In this document: positions 11,742-22,900 of the stretch, one piece after another
Layout: each line of letters begins with the position of its first letter
Numbering within the stretch: the first letter of the stretch is position 1
From: Drosophila miranda
Taxonomy: Eukaryota; Arthropoda; Insecta; Diptera; Drosophilidae
DNA length: 64,000 bases
Reading direction: 5' to 3'
Assembly (NCBI RefSeq): GCF_003369915.1
Contig: NW_022881603.1
Location: 24,350,264-24,414,263, forward strand
Notes under the pieces: generated by a model
What the model saw: only the letters and a program-made list of their open reading frames with translations
Told to the model about the DNA's origin: nothing
The model's database searches: none
Position numbers and translations under genes: made by a program

Positions 11742-12416
11742 ATGGAAAATACAAGTGGACCACCAGCCGGGAATATGCAGCAAAACGAAGGCCCAAGTGG
11801 ATCAGAAGAAAACAGGATCAATCGCCAACAAAACGCGATCGAGGAAGCGATGAGGTCAACACTCCTAGAAGAAAACACACAGACGCTCCAACAGCTGGTT
11901 CAACTGCTCTCGATGAAAATAAATGCTGATGAAATAGACAAGAAAAATGATGCAAAGCTGGTAGTGGAAAATTTTGCCAAAATTATTCCAGAATTCAACG
12001 GAGAAAATATGTCGGTACAGCAGTGGTTTATTAACTTCGAGCTAAACGCTGAAGCATACGGACTAAATGACAAACAAAAATACGTGCAAGCCCGAGCAAA
12101 AATGACAGGTACAGCCGCTCTTTTTCTCGAGTCCACAGCAGTGTATGAGTACGGCCAATTGCGTCACCAACTTTTACAGGAGTTTGAGTGTGAGCGTTTA
12201 TGCAGTGCGCAAATTCACAATCAATTGTCTATGCGAGTAAAAATGGCCGGCGAAAGTTTTCACGAATATATACTACAGATGAAACGCATTGCTGCACGTG
12301 GGACAACAGACACGGAGTCGGTGATTCGATACATTGTCGACGGACTGAATTTAAACGAGGGGGAACGTTGTGAGTTGCTGCGGACACCGCAACTCTACAG
12401 TTATACCCGATACTAA
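11742..12416 (+). pseudogene. gag of CAG-LTR element copy 1, truncated by Helitron
   Basis: The ATG at 11742 follows a long leader. About 205 codons match the gag frames at 14115 and 26101. The frame then runs into the 5' end of a Helitron at 12354 (GAATTTAAA then CGAGG) and stops at 12414-12416 after about 20 foreign codons. The zinc-knuckle part of gag is missing here and is found in the pol-proximal frame of the other copies. The role is particle assembly. Confidence 0.75.
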
Positions 12417-13465
12417 GTCAGTATGGCTCTCCTCCGGCAGACGCCGCTAATATTAAACGACACGACAAAGAGTGCGTGCGAGAGAGACAGAAAATCAGTC
12501 TGAGCGTGACGTCGGGCGCTGTGTAGCCACTGCAAATTGATTTGTTCCTATTCGCTCTAAAAATGATCTGATCTGATCCAGATTCAGCAATCTGATAGAT
12601 ATGGTCATTATCTATGATTCTGCGTTTTTAGTTTTCTCGAATGTCCAATATTGTGGATGCAACAGATTTTCGTCCTTTGTGTGGGCGGAAAAGGGTGGGG
12701 CGAAATTTTGAGATACACGTTTTATAGTAAGATCTAACAGGAGTGCGGATACCAAATTTGGTTACTCTAGCCTTAATAGTCTCTGAGATTTTTGAATATC
12801 CCCAGATTTTCGTCCTTTGCGGGGGCGGAAGGGGGTGTGGCGAAATTTTGAAACAAACTCGTCTCGGTCCGATATATTAGGAGTGTGGATACCAAATTTG
12901 GTTGCTCTAGCTTTTGTAGTCTCTGAGATCTAGGCGCTAATGTTTTACTCTAAGCAAAGCCGCCTATGCTACGTGTGTGTTAGAGAGAGACAGGGCGAGA
13001 AAAAATGAAATTGTTTTCTTGATGCTGGCTATAATAATAATACGATCCAATTCAGATTCCGCAGTCTTAAAGATATGGTCATTCTCTACAATTCTACGTT
13101 TTTGGTTTTCTCATATCTTTAAAATTGTGGATGCCACAGATTTTCGCCTTTTGTGGGGGCGGAAGTGGGTGGGGCAAAGTTTTGAAATATTCTTGTAGCA
13201 GTGACATATCACAGAAGTCTGGATCCAAAACATCGTTGCTCTCGCTCTTATAGTCTTTGAGCACTAGGCGCTGAAGGGGACGGACAGACGGACAGAAGGA
13301 CGGACGGACAGACGGACAGACAGACATGGCTCAATCGACTCGGCTATTGATGCTGATCAAGAATACTTTTTGGGGTCGGAAACGATTCCTTCTGGACGTT
13401 ACACACATCCACTTTTACCACAAATCTAATATACCCCAATACTCATTTTGAGTATCGGGTATAAA
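12354..13465 (+). mobile_element. Helitron (DINE-1 / ISY type), copy H1
   Basis: Non-autonomous rolling-circle element of about 1.1 kb. The 5' end is AACGAGGGGGAACGTTGTGAG. A subterminal TATACCCGATACT is mirrored at the 3' end by AGTATCGGGTATAAA, preceded by the hairpin ATACTCATTTTGAGTAT. Near the 3' end is a GGACGGACAGAC minisatellite followed by the block GGCTCAATCGACTCGGCTATTGATG, typical of Drosophila DINE-1. No protein is encoded. Its body is almost identical to H2 (about five differences seen) and less like H3, although its 5' end is the gag-inserted type. Confidence 0.85.
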
Positions 13466-13525
13466 AAGGAAAGCAAAAGCAAAAACAGAAGCTGCTCCAA
13501 ACCATAAGTGTTATAAGTATATACA

Positions 13526-13860
13526 TGTAAGAAGGAGTGGGCCAGCTGGCCTATTGAGGGGGCAGCGGAGATAAGCAACAGCAGTAATAACAGCAGCAGA
13601 GGAACAGCTGATTAGCAGCAACAGCAGTAGTAACAGCAGCAGCAACAGCAGTAGTAACAGTAGCAGATCAACAGCGGACAGAGAAGAAGAGGAACCGAGC
13701 GAAGCAGTGAAAAGGAGAGAACAGCAGCATACGGACGTGACTCAAGCAGCAGCAGAAAATCAGCAGAAATAAGCCGTAACATTAAGAACTTTTGTAAACA
13801 CACATACCAGGCCACCGCGATAATAATACGAATAAACAATACTCTAAATAATATCTTACA
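13526..13860 (+). repeat. Second 5' LTR inside copy 1 (335 bp form)
   Basis: Same ends as the outer LTRs but only 335 bp, because several CAG/TAATAACAG units are absent. It matches the LTR at 25512-25846 in length and sequence, and the 60 bp before it are identical to those before 25512. It is therefore the copy of the LTR next to DAT and not the partner of the LTR at 17485. Confidence 0.8.
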
Positions 13861-14114
13861 TTTGGGGGCTCAACCAGTCGCGTACTGCCTGTGTAAAGTG
13901 GAAAAAATCAAAAATTGTGTGTCTCATGTCTCAGAAGCCGGCAGCAGACGAAGCGAGACGGAAAAGCGAAAATTCGGTGCAAAAAAACTGCGCATTAGAT
14001 TCTCAGAAGCCGCAAGCAGAGGAAGCGAGACAGCGAGTGGGTGAAAAGAAGAACCGAGAAAAAAGGGTTGTTTCAAGCCGGCTGCCCACAAGAGTATTGC
14101 GCAGTAGAATTATA

Positions 14115-17100
14115 ATGGAAAATACAAGTGGACCACCAGCCGGGAATATGCAGCAAAACGCGAACGAGGAAGCGATGAGGTCAACACTCCTAGAAGAAAA
14201 CACCCAGACGCTCCAACAGCTGGTTCAACTGCTCTCGATGAAAATAAATGCTGATGAAATAGACAAGAAAAATGATGCAAAGCTGGTAGTGGAAAATTTT
14301 ACATCGTCGACGGACTGAATTTAAAAACGGATTATAAGTACACTTTGTATGGATGCAGCTCATACAAGCAGCTGCGAGAGAAGTACGAAATCTACGAAAG
14401 AACGCTCGCGGTTGATGGGGGTTTGGCCCCGAAACAAAAAGACTCACAGCCGTTCGGAAAGAAGTCCAATTTCACCAAATATGAAAGGAAGCAACACTGC
14501 TACAATTGTGGATCCCAGGAGCATCTACGCAAGGATTGCCGAGCTGCATTAAAGTGTTTCCGCTGCAATTAGACTGGACACATGTCTAAGGATTGCCCGA
14601 GTGCTGCTGCCGTAAACGTTGCATACGAGGAAAAACGCCTGAAGTCTCTTAAAATTAACGACGTGCAAGTCAAGGGGCTCATAGACACCGGTGCAGATGT
14701 TTCCCTATTAAAGATGTCAGTGTTCGGCAAAATGAGTGGTGTCCATCTGCAAGCCAGTTCATCAACTTTGAGGGGACTTGGAAACAACATCACACGCTCC
14801 GCTGGGCAGTTTACGGCAGAAGTGGAGATCGACGGAATGCGACTGGCACACAAATTCCTTGTGGTGGCCGATCATGCCGTCGGATGCGAATTGTTGCTTG
14901 GACACGACTTTATATCCAAGTTCACAATGACATCAACGCCAGGAGGATATAAGTTTTCTCCCCTGCCAGGGGAGGAAACTGTGGCACCAAACAGATAAGT
15001 ATTTACAACGTGGTCGAAGCAAATACTGACATAAACATTCCATCGCAGTTCAGAGATGCCGTCCAATAAATGATTCAGGACTTTACTGAAAAGAAGCAGA
15101 CTGCAGTGTGCCCTATCATGCTGAAGATCGTACCGGACGAGAAAATAGCGCCGTTTCGACATTCGCCAAGTCGAGTGGCCATCAGCGAAGCCGACGTTGT
15201 CAAGCAGCAGATCGATGAATTTGCCAACGCTGGGATAATACGACGCTCATCATCAAATTTCGCCAGTCGGACTGTAATTGTCAAGAAAAAGGATGGGAGC
15301 AGCTGGGTCTGCGTGGACTATCGTCAGTTGAACAAGATGGCCTTGAAAGATTGTGCGCCTTTCGGTTTTTGCAATTCACCAGCAGTTTTAATCCGTTTTA
15401 TAAGTTTTGTATTTCAAAACCTTATAAATGAAAACATTCTTGACCTGTACATGGACGATATGCACGTTATGCACGCTGAAACCGCCGACGAATGCCTGGG
15501 AAAGCTGAAGAAGGTTTTGGATGCAGCAGCTGAATACGGGCTGAAGATAAAGTGGAAGAAGTGCCGATTTCTGCAGTCGACCATTATCAAGCCTGGATTG
15601 GAGAAAACCAAAGCCGTCAGCAAGTTCCCGATGCCGTAAAACATAAAGGCTGTGCAGTCGTTTTTAGGATTAACTGGGTTTTTCCGTAAATTCATAAGAA
15701 ACTATTCGCTAATCGCCAATCCACTGACCAATCTGCTGCGAAAAGATGTCCCATTTAAAATGAGTCTGGAGGAGCAGCAGGCGTTCGCTACATTAAAGGA
15801 AGCATTGGTAAAAGAGCCGGTCTTGAAACTTTATCGCAGGAATGCAAAAACCGAGATACACACTGATGCGTCAAAGGACGGGTTTGCAGCGGCGTTGTTA
15901 CAATGGCACGAAGGACAATTGCATCCGATCTTATTCTGGAGTAAGAAAACCTCTGAAGCACGAAAGCATAACTATATACAGGAAGCCAAAGCAATTTTCC
16001 TAGCGTGCAAAAAATTTCGTCAGTACATACTTGGAACCAACTTTAAGCTCGTAACGGATTGCGCTGCTTTCAAGCAAACGTTAAGCAAGAAGGACGTTCC
16101 GCGGGAGGTAGCCCAATGGGTCCTGTACTTGCAGGACTACGACTTTGAAGTGGAACACAGACCAGGAGAACGGCTGAAGCATGTGGATTGCCTGAGTAGG
16201 TACCCAATTGATGTCATGATGGTATCTTCGGAAGTCACAGCAAGAATTAAGAAAGCCCAGCAGGAGGATACGATGATCAAAGCAGTTTCCGAAATTTTGA
16301 AAAGTAAACCATATGACAACTTTAAGTTGAAAGCTGGTCTCGTATACAAAGTGGTGCAAGGCAAGGACTTGCTGGCAATACCGAAGTCATTAGAAAAAGA
16401 AATAATAACCGACGCTCACAACGCAGGACACTTTGCCGCTCAAAAAACAATGCATACCGTACAGCAGAGCTATTGGATTCCACATCTGGAAGGAAAAGTA
16501 ATGCAGATCATAGGAAACTGTATGAAATGTATAATCTACAACAAAAAGCTTGGCAAAAAAAGAGTGATTTCTGCATCAAATTGACAAAGGATCACAGCCG
16601 CTGTATACTATACACGTGGATCACCTTGGGCCTATGGATGCTACTTCAAAGCAGTACAAGTACATCTTCGCAATGCTTGATAGCTTCAGTAAGTTCGTAT
16701 GGATGTATCCCACAAAAACAACAGGAGCAGACGAAGTTCTCAAGAAGTTAAGGGAGTGGTCTGATGTATTTGGTAATCCGGCACGCATAGTAAGCGATCG
16801 TGGAGCAGCATTTACATCTTCAAGCTTTGAGGAGTTTGTCAAGGAAAAGAACATCGAACACATATGGAGCACCACAGGGGTACCAAGAGGAAACGGACAA
16901 ATTGAACGCGTAAACCGATCTATTCTGAGCATCATTTCCAAATTGTCGTCGGAGGAACCTGGAAGATGGTATAAGTTCGTACCGCGAGTTCAGAGGGCTA
17001 TTAACAGCACTGTTCATGTGTCTACAAAGCGTTGTCCATTTGAGCTGATGATCGGGGTAAAAATGCGTTGTGGACCGGATAGCGACATACTTCAGCTAAT

Positions 17101-17470
17101 AGAAAAAGAGATGGTTGATAATTTTGAAGGCGAGAGGCAAAAGATGCGACAAGAGGCAAAAGAAAATATTCAGCAGGCCCAGGACAGATACAAGGAACAA
17201 TTCGATAAAAAGCGGAAATGCGAATACGGATACAAGGTCGGAGATCTCGTAGCCATACGTAGAAAACAATTTGTAACCGGAAGAAAGATGGCCAGCGAAT
17301 TCTTAGGACCATACGAAATAACCAACGTGAAACGAGGCGGACGCTATAATGTTCGGAAGGCAGCAGACGTCGAAGGACCAAGCCATACGACCACAAGCAA
17401 TGATAACATGAAACTATGGAGCTTCTCTGTAGAAAAGGAGGACGCATGGTCATCAGGGACTGATGACTAA
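14115..17470 (+). pseudogene. gag-pol of CAG-LTR element copy 1/2, several lesions
   Basis: Gag starts at 14115 but jumps after GAAAATTTT (about 14300) to the last gag codons, an internal deletion of roughly 370 bp. Downstream are two CCHC knuckles (14497-14600) with a TAG between 14570 and 14572, a protease DTGAD box at about 14683, a frame break near 14970-15000, a TAA at 15067-15069 and a deletion of about 160 bp that removes the front of the RT palm (near 15355). RT YMDD (15447-15458) is followed by an insertion, and another TAA sits at 15637-15639. RNase H is at 15652-16250, integrase with HHCC and DDE at 16390-17030, and a GPY-type tail up to the stop at 17468-17470. It cannot encode an active polyprotein. 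The gag site that holds a Helitron in the copy at 25.5 kb is empty here (about 14320-14335). Confidence 0.8.
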
Positions 17471-17484
17471 TCAGGATGACCGAG

Positions 17485-17917
17485 TGTAAGAAGGAGAGGG
17501 CCAGCTGGCCTATTGAGGGGGCAGCGGAGATAAGCAACAGCAGTAATAACAGCAGCAGAGGAACAGTTGATTAGCAGCAACAGCAGTAATAACAGCAGCA
17601 GAGGAACAGCTGATTAGCAGTAACAGCAGTGGTAACAGCAGCAGCAACAGCAGTAATAACAGCAGCAGAGGAACAGCTGATTAGCAGCAACAGCAGTAGT
17701 AACAGCAGCAGCAACAGCGGCAGATCAACAGCGGACAGAGAAGAAGAGGAACCGAGCGAAGCAGTGAAAAGGAGAGAACAGCAGCATACGGACGCGACTC
17801 AAGCAGCAGCAGAAAATCAGCAGAAATAAGCCGTAACATTAAGAACTTTTGTAAGCACACTTACCAGGCCACCGCGATAATAATACGAATAAACAATACT
17901 CTAAATAATATCTTACA
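17485..17917 (+). repeat. 3' LTR of CAG-LTR element copy 1
   Basis: Begins TGTAAGAAGGAGAGGG and ends ATCTTACA, followed by the TACA target duplication at 17918-17921. At 433 bp it pairs with the 11054 LTR. Confidence 0.85.
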
Positions 17918-17921
17918 TACA

Positions 17922-18712
17922 TATGTTTGAGAAGCAGACACGGAGAGAACAAGAGAATGTGAGAGCTCGTTCAATGCCGTTGCACAAGAAGAAAGTTTCA
18001 ACAGGGGCAGGCGCTGTTCAAAGTAACAGTAATTTTATAGACAAGTTCAGAAAATATATCTTGTGGTGTTTCCTTTCCGTAAAGTACTACTTAAATTAAA
18101 CAAACACACAATTTTTGACTGAAATTGGAGCAACAAATAACTGAAAAGGAAGTCTTAGAAGGAGATTTAAGGGATTTATTTTAATTTATGGCAGTACACT
18201 CACATATAATGTGTGTCCACTCAGGCGCACCTTGTGAAGGGGCAGAATAATTAACATAAATAAAAGATGTTTAGTATATGTATGTATATTTAAATGTTAC
18301 TTGTAATTGAATGTGATTCTAGAATATGTATTCTAGCATCCTCGCCTAACATGCCGCTGTTAAGAGCTAACAGAGAAGCATCCTCGCTTAACAGAGAGCA
18401 CAAAACGAATTCACGCTCCCACACACAAATCGCAGAACAATACAGTGGAGGCGCTATGTACACACACACGCATATATCCGCAACTCTAATTGGTCACTTC
18501 CGTTCCGGTTCCGACAACGTTTCCTTGGCGCATGCGACATTCGTTCGCTTTTCAACTTCACCAGCGCTTTTGCTGCGCTTGACACACACACACCCAGGGC
18601 TGCCCCACTGCTGTGTATGTGTGTGTGTTGTGTGTTTGAGAAGAGGGCACGGAGAATGCAGCAGCAGCAGCAACACCACCAGCCAACGGTTAACCACTTG
18701 TCGCGCGGGCCC
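17922..18712. other. Kinase-DAT intergenic DNA
   Basis: No coding frame is supported. Contains short tandem motifs (TATGTATG near 18280, CACACACA at 18460-18475 and 18583-18595, GTGTGTGTGTTGTGTG near 18620). Probably DAT upstream regulatory DNA. Confidence 0.45.
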
Positions 18713-18719
18713 TATAAAA
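18713..18719 (+). promoter_or_regulatory. Putative DAT core promoter (TATA box)
   Basis: TATAAAA in a GC-rich setting (CGCGCGGGCCC before, GCAGCTGCTGGCCGG after), about 1.24 kb upstream of the DAT start codon. The distance leaves room for an untranslated first exon. A possible acceptor for the next exon is TTTTGCAG at 19862-19869. The promoter role is inferred. Confidence 0.5.
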
Positions 18720-19954
18720 GCAGCTGCTGGCCGGCAGCCTCTTGCACACATTCGAATGTCACCGAAAGCGCCACAACAACCGACCGCCGGACAACTTCTG
18801 GTCGCGACTCGCTTTGAATTTTCCAACAGCCCTCAATCGCACCCGTTCCATGGACATCTAAGAAGAATTCCCAGCCAGAACTATCCCAGCCAATGAATGT
18901 AAAGTGAATTTTTGAGTTTGAGCTTGTGGCATTATCTGTGGAGCTTCTTGAACAGTATTTCCGATATTTTTTAAAGTTATCACGGATTCCTCTACCATGG
19001 ATTGGTGAAGCTGTACGATTTGAGTGTGATAAATATAGGGTAAGTTATGCAAAAGTGTTAAACAATTTACTATACGGAAGTTTTGTGGAATAAATTCGGG
19101 GTTTTTCTGATGTAAGAATTTTAACAAGTGCATTCATTCAACGTTCTAGAAAGTGATCTAGAAATTAGCTTACCGTAGCATTAGCAGTACAATTTGATTC
19201 CAATTCAATTATTATTAAGTTGAGCTCTTGAATAACTAGAATAACTAGAAATGAACTGAATAAATTATTGTAACGCTATCTAATTGTGGGATTACATACC
19301 ACAGCTGATAATCTGCTTACAACATGCTTCAGATGTGTGTAACGGCCTCAACTAAAGCTAAGAATCAGAACCAATTGTTGTTTCCCTTTAATAAAAAAGA
19401 TTTCCAGCGGTGGCCACTGGGTACGCATGCAACCTTCCGCTTAATTTGATCAAAAGTCTGACCAATTAAAGTCGGTGGGGAGGAACCAAGTGGATCGGCT
19501 TAATTGTTTGAACTGCCTGTGGTTTTATTGCATCTGATGCCAGCTTCCGAGAGTGTGACCCGCACAGGCACACGCTCTCTGTGCGAGATTTGCGGCTCTG
19601 CTGCTGCGGCTGGTCAAGTGTTTGTTTGGGCAGGCCACCTGTCGTATACGTAATACGAGTATGAGTAGGCCAACGAGTTTGAGCTCTTAAAGGGCTAGGT
19701 GAGAGCACATGTCGTTCGCAAACAAGTTTCGAGTGGTGCGGACACCCACTCATGCGGACACGAAAACAAATATCCAAATATCCAAACCATGCATTCCTGA
19801 AGAGCAGATGAAGATGAGAGCCAGAGTTCGGCTTAAAGAGGAGAAATATTTTTGGGCTATGTTTTGCAGGATTCGCAGTGCGGCTGCGGGAACTACAGCG
19901 TCGTCGACATCGAGACGTTTTGGGTCAAGGATACGACGGGATATATAGTTGCAG

Positions 19955-22900
19955 ATGTCACCAACGGGACATGTATCGAAGACGCCCACGCCACACGATA
20001 ACGATAACAACAGCATCAGCGACGAGCGCGAGGAATGGAGCGGCAAGGTAGATTTTTTATTATCGGTTATTGGATTCGCCGTCGATTTAGCAAACGTCTG
20101 GAGATTTCCCTATTTGTGCTACAAAAATGGAGGTGGTAAGTATCTATTCCATCCATTTATTCCATCATTTTCTCAGATCTCCTTTGGCTATAAATGATAT
20201 CTGCACTTCTGGCCTTTTGACCTTCTGGCCGTGGCCAATTAGGGAATAAAGACATTGCGTGAATTGCTCATGCTGAGTGAAAATAATTTATATGGCTTTA
20301 CACATCATTGAGCGCCCCACGGAACCCAACACTTTCCGCTGCCACTTCCACTCCCACTCCCATCGCCATTTCTGCCCCCTCTGGCCTTGTTAACACTTTG
20401 TCAAAGTGGTGCGAAGTGCTGTCAGAGTGGGCTGTGGCATGGGGATGTGGTAGCGTATAAGAGCGCACTTCCTTTGTCAAATTGCATGGAGGGGGATTGT
20501 GGTAAAGGACTTGTACACATTCAGTTCCTTTTGCCTGATCCTCGTCGTCAAAACCATCGTTCAAAACAATTTCAAAAGTTAAGTGCTTTTGTATGACAAC
20601 TAAATCTGGCAGTCATAATCGCATTTGGCCTCCGCCTCTCCATATCCAGGCAATATGTCAGTCGTCCCCTCATATGTGGAGTGCTATGCTCTCTAGGCTT
20701 TTGTTGTTGGGGCACTCACACGCGCCGCATTGTAGGAAATTCATGTGCGAAACATGTCTCCATCTCCACTTTCCTTTCCTCTGATTGCAACACTTTCCCG
20801 TTGATGCGATAAGAATGGATGGGCTTTCGTCCCTTTTCATATAGTTATTACTATTTTATGAATTTTTTTCTGGGGTCTCCCCATCGTACTTCCTTTAAAA
20901 TCATAATAATAAATTGTTATATTTATACGCTTCATTGCCTTCAATCAGTGGCAGCTTTCACTTAAGACCCGTTTAAAGTCCCTTGCCTCATGGTCGTTGC
21001 CACAGCCACCGACTCGCTCAGGTTGCGATTATTACCACAGCTTAGTGAGTATTATTTATTCTCTTTCCATTCTCTTACTTGCAATCCCAATAAAGCTGCA
21101 GCGACAGTGGCAGCAACAGGCTTCCTGGGGAAAGTCAAGGGGCCAACAGTGGCTCAGCCTTTTGCAACTGTGGATGAAAACTCTAACAATTTCTTTTAAA
21201 TGTTTAATAGTGGCAATGGATGGAAGTAGAATAAAAGAGAATATAGAATATTCAACAATTTTCCATTTTGGGGTACGAAAATTGATTTCCCATATATTCG
21301 ATACATATAAAATCCATACAAATTTGATAGTTAGGATAAATAAATAACGACTTTTCTCATCAAAATTGTTCAAAATTTGTGGTAGTCATGGTCAAAGGTT
21401 TAGGCCAGATAAATTGTCCATCATTTTATGAAGAAATTGAAAAACTTGCCAAAAATGTAACCCGAAAAGTTTGATAAACTTTAAATTGTACTCAAAACTT
21501 GACCAGCAGGTCTTGCCCCATGGAAATCTATTCAGCTTCGATTAGGATATGGGCTCGGAATCGAATTAGGGGCACTACACTTGTACCTAGGAGTATTTCT
21601 GCCAGTGTCCTTGTCGAACTGTTGAAAATAAGAAAAGCACTTGAAGCGGCGGAAATAATGGCTTCAACAACAGAGCATTGGCCCGTCACAGAGGCCTTGC
21701 CTTTATTTTAGAACTTTTTTTGTTTTACATAGTTGACACGACGGAAGTTAGGTTCGATGCTGGCACCGGGCCTTAGCAGAGCCACCCACCCGACCATATA
21801 TATGTATATATCAATATTTCAGTATGTACGTATATATATCAGCATAGATGTATATAATAACCTTAGACGACTTTGTCGGCCACTTTGCCTGCTAATAGAC
21901 ATAATCAAATCATAAAGACATCATCCGCTGTCACTCGACAAAGTATCGATGGCACTCTACCAATTGTCAGGACCCTGCGAAGGGGCAGGGTCTGGGGGTT
22001 GGGTGATAGGGCGATGGGACGAGTCAATGGGGTTGCCGGAGGGGACGGAGATGGCTGCACGAGACAGCCAAGCCGTGCTATTCTCCTCCCACTGCCCCGG
22101 ATGCTGTTAATGTTTTTAAAATGTCCTTAGAGTGGCACTTGTAAAACAATTTGATTTTGTGTAAGGAACATCCACCCATAAAAGCATGGGTCCATGGAAA
22201 TACAAGTGTGTGTGTAGCATTGTATGTAGCGCAGCAGAAGGGCGAACAATGGAGAGGCTGTGACACGGGTCAGTCTCTATATGTGCGGGTTATGCAATCA
22301 TTATCATAAAAAACGTTGTCACATCAAAGTTGCAAGTGCCGGAGAGGGAGAGGGTCGAGTGTTACCACATTTGGGAGCTATCGATGATGGGACACCCACC
22401 TGCCCGTCGAACCAGTTTTGAAACCGCGTCAAACTCTTTTTCTGGTATTTCTTGGGCAGCGATGATTAAGATTTTGACTTTAAGATTTCCTATTCAGTAT
22501 TTGATAGCTCTAACTATCTTTTTTCAGGCGCTTTTCTTGTGCCCTATGGCATTATGCTGGTGGTCGGAGGCATACCGCTGTTCTACATGGAGCTGGCACT
22601 TGGCCAGCACATCCGTAAGGGGGCCATCACCTGCTGGGGTCGCGTAGTACCGCTCCTCAAAGGTAAGTCCAGGGATAACGCACGGAGGACTCCTTGGAAT
22701 CATCACAAATATGCTTTCAGGAATCGGTTATGCGGTCGTGCTGATCGCGTTCTATGTGGACTTCAACTACAATGTGATCATTGCCTGGTCGTTGCGTTTC
22801 TTTTTTGCATCCTTCACCAGCAGCTTGCCCTGGACATCTTGCAATAACGTTTGGAACACTCCAAACTGCAGACCGGTAAGGATAACCTCTTAAAAACAAC

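Larger units (their letters stand above)
11054..17917 (+). mobile_element. Gypsy-type element with CAG-rich LTRs (copy 1), interior rearranged
   Basis: The outer LTRs 11054-11487 (434 bp) and 17485-17917 (433 bp) are of like length and sequence. They begin TGTAAGAAGGAG and end ATCTTACA, and are flanked on both sides by the 4-bp target duplication TACA (11050-11053 and 17918-17921). So they are the two ends of one insertion between the kinase and DAT. Between them the order is not that of one element: gag to 12353, a Helitron (12354-13465), 60 bp of foreign flank, a second 5' LTR (13526-13860), a deleted gag and a damaged pol. The inner part is a copy of DNA found downstream of DAT. Pol is of the mdg3/micropia-like Gypsy type, a tentative placement. 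Confidence 0.8.

Noticed and set aside
13094..13327. Repeated minus-strand frame beginning MSVCPSVRPS in most Helitrons
   Set aside because: It is the reverse reading of the GGAC/CAGA minisatellite. Non-autonomous DINE-1 elements encode no protein.
11100..17730. CRISPR-like array of short direct repeats
   Set aside because: The units are imperfect, without unique spacers, lie within LTRs, and the DNA is eukaryotic.
19949..19954. DAT start two codons upstream of 19955
   Set aside because: The upstream codons are TTG CAG, not ATG. The known DAT N-terminus begins at the ATG at 19955.
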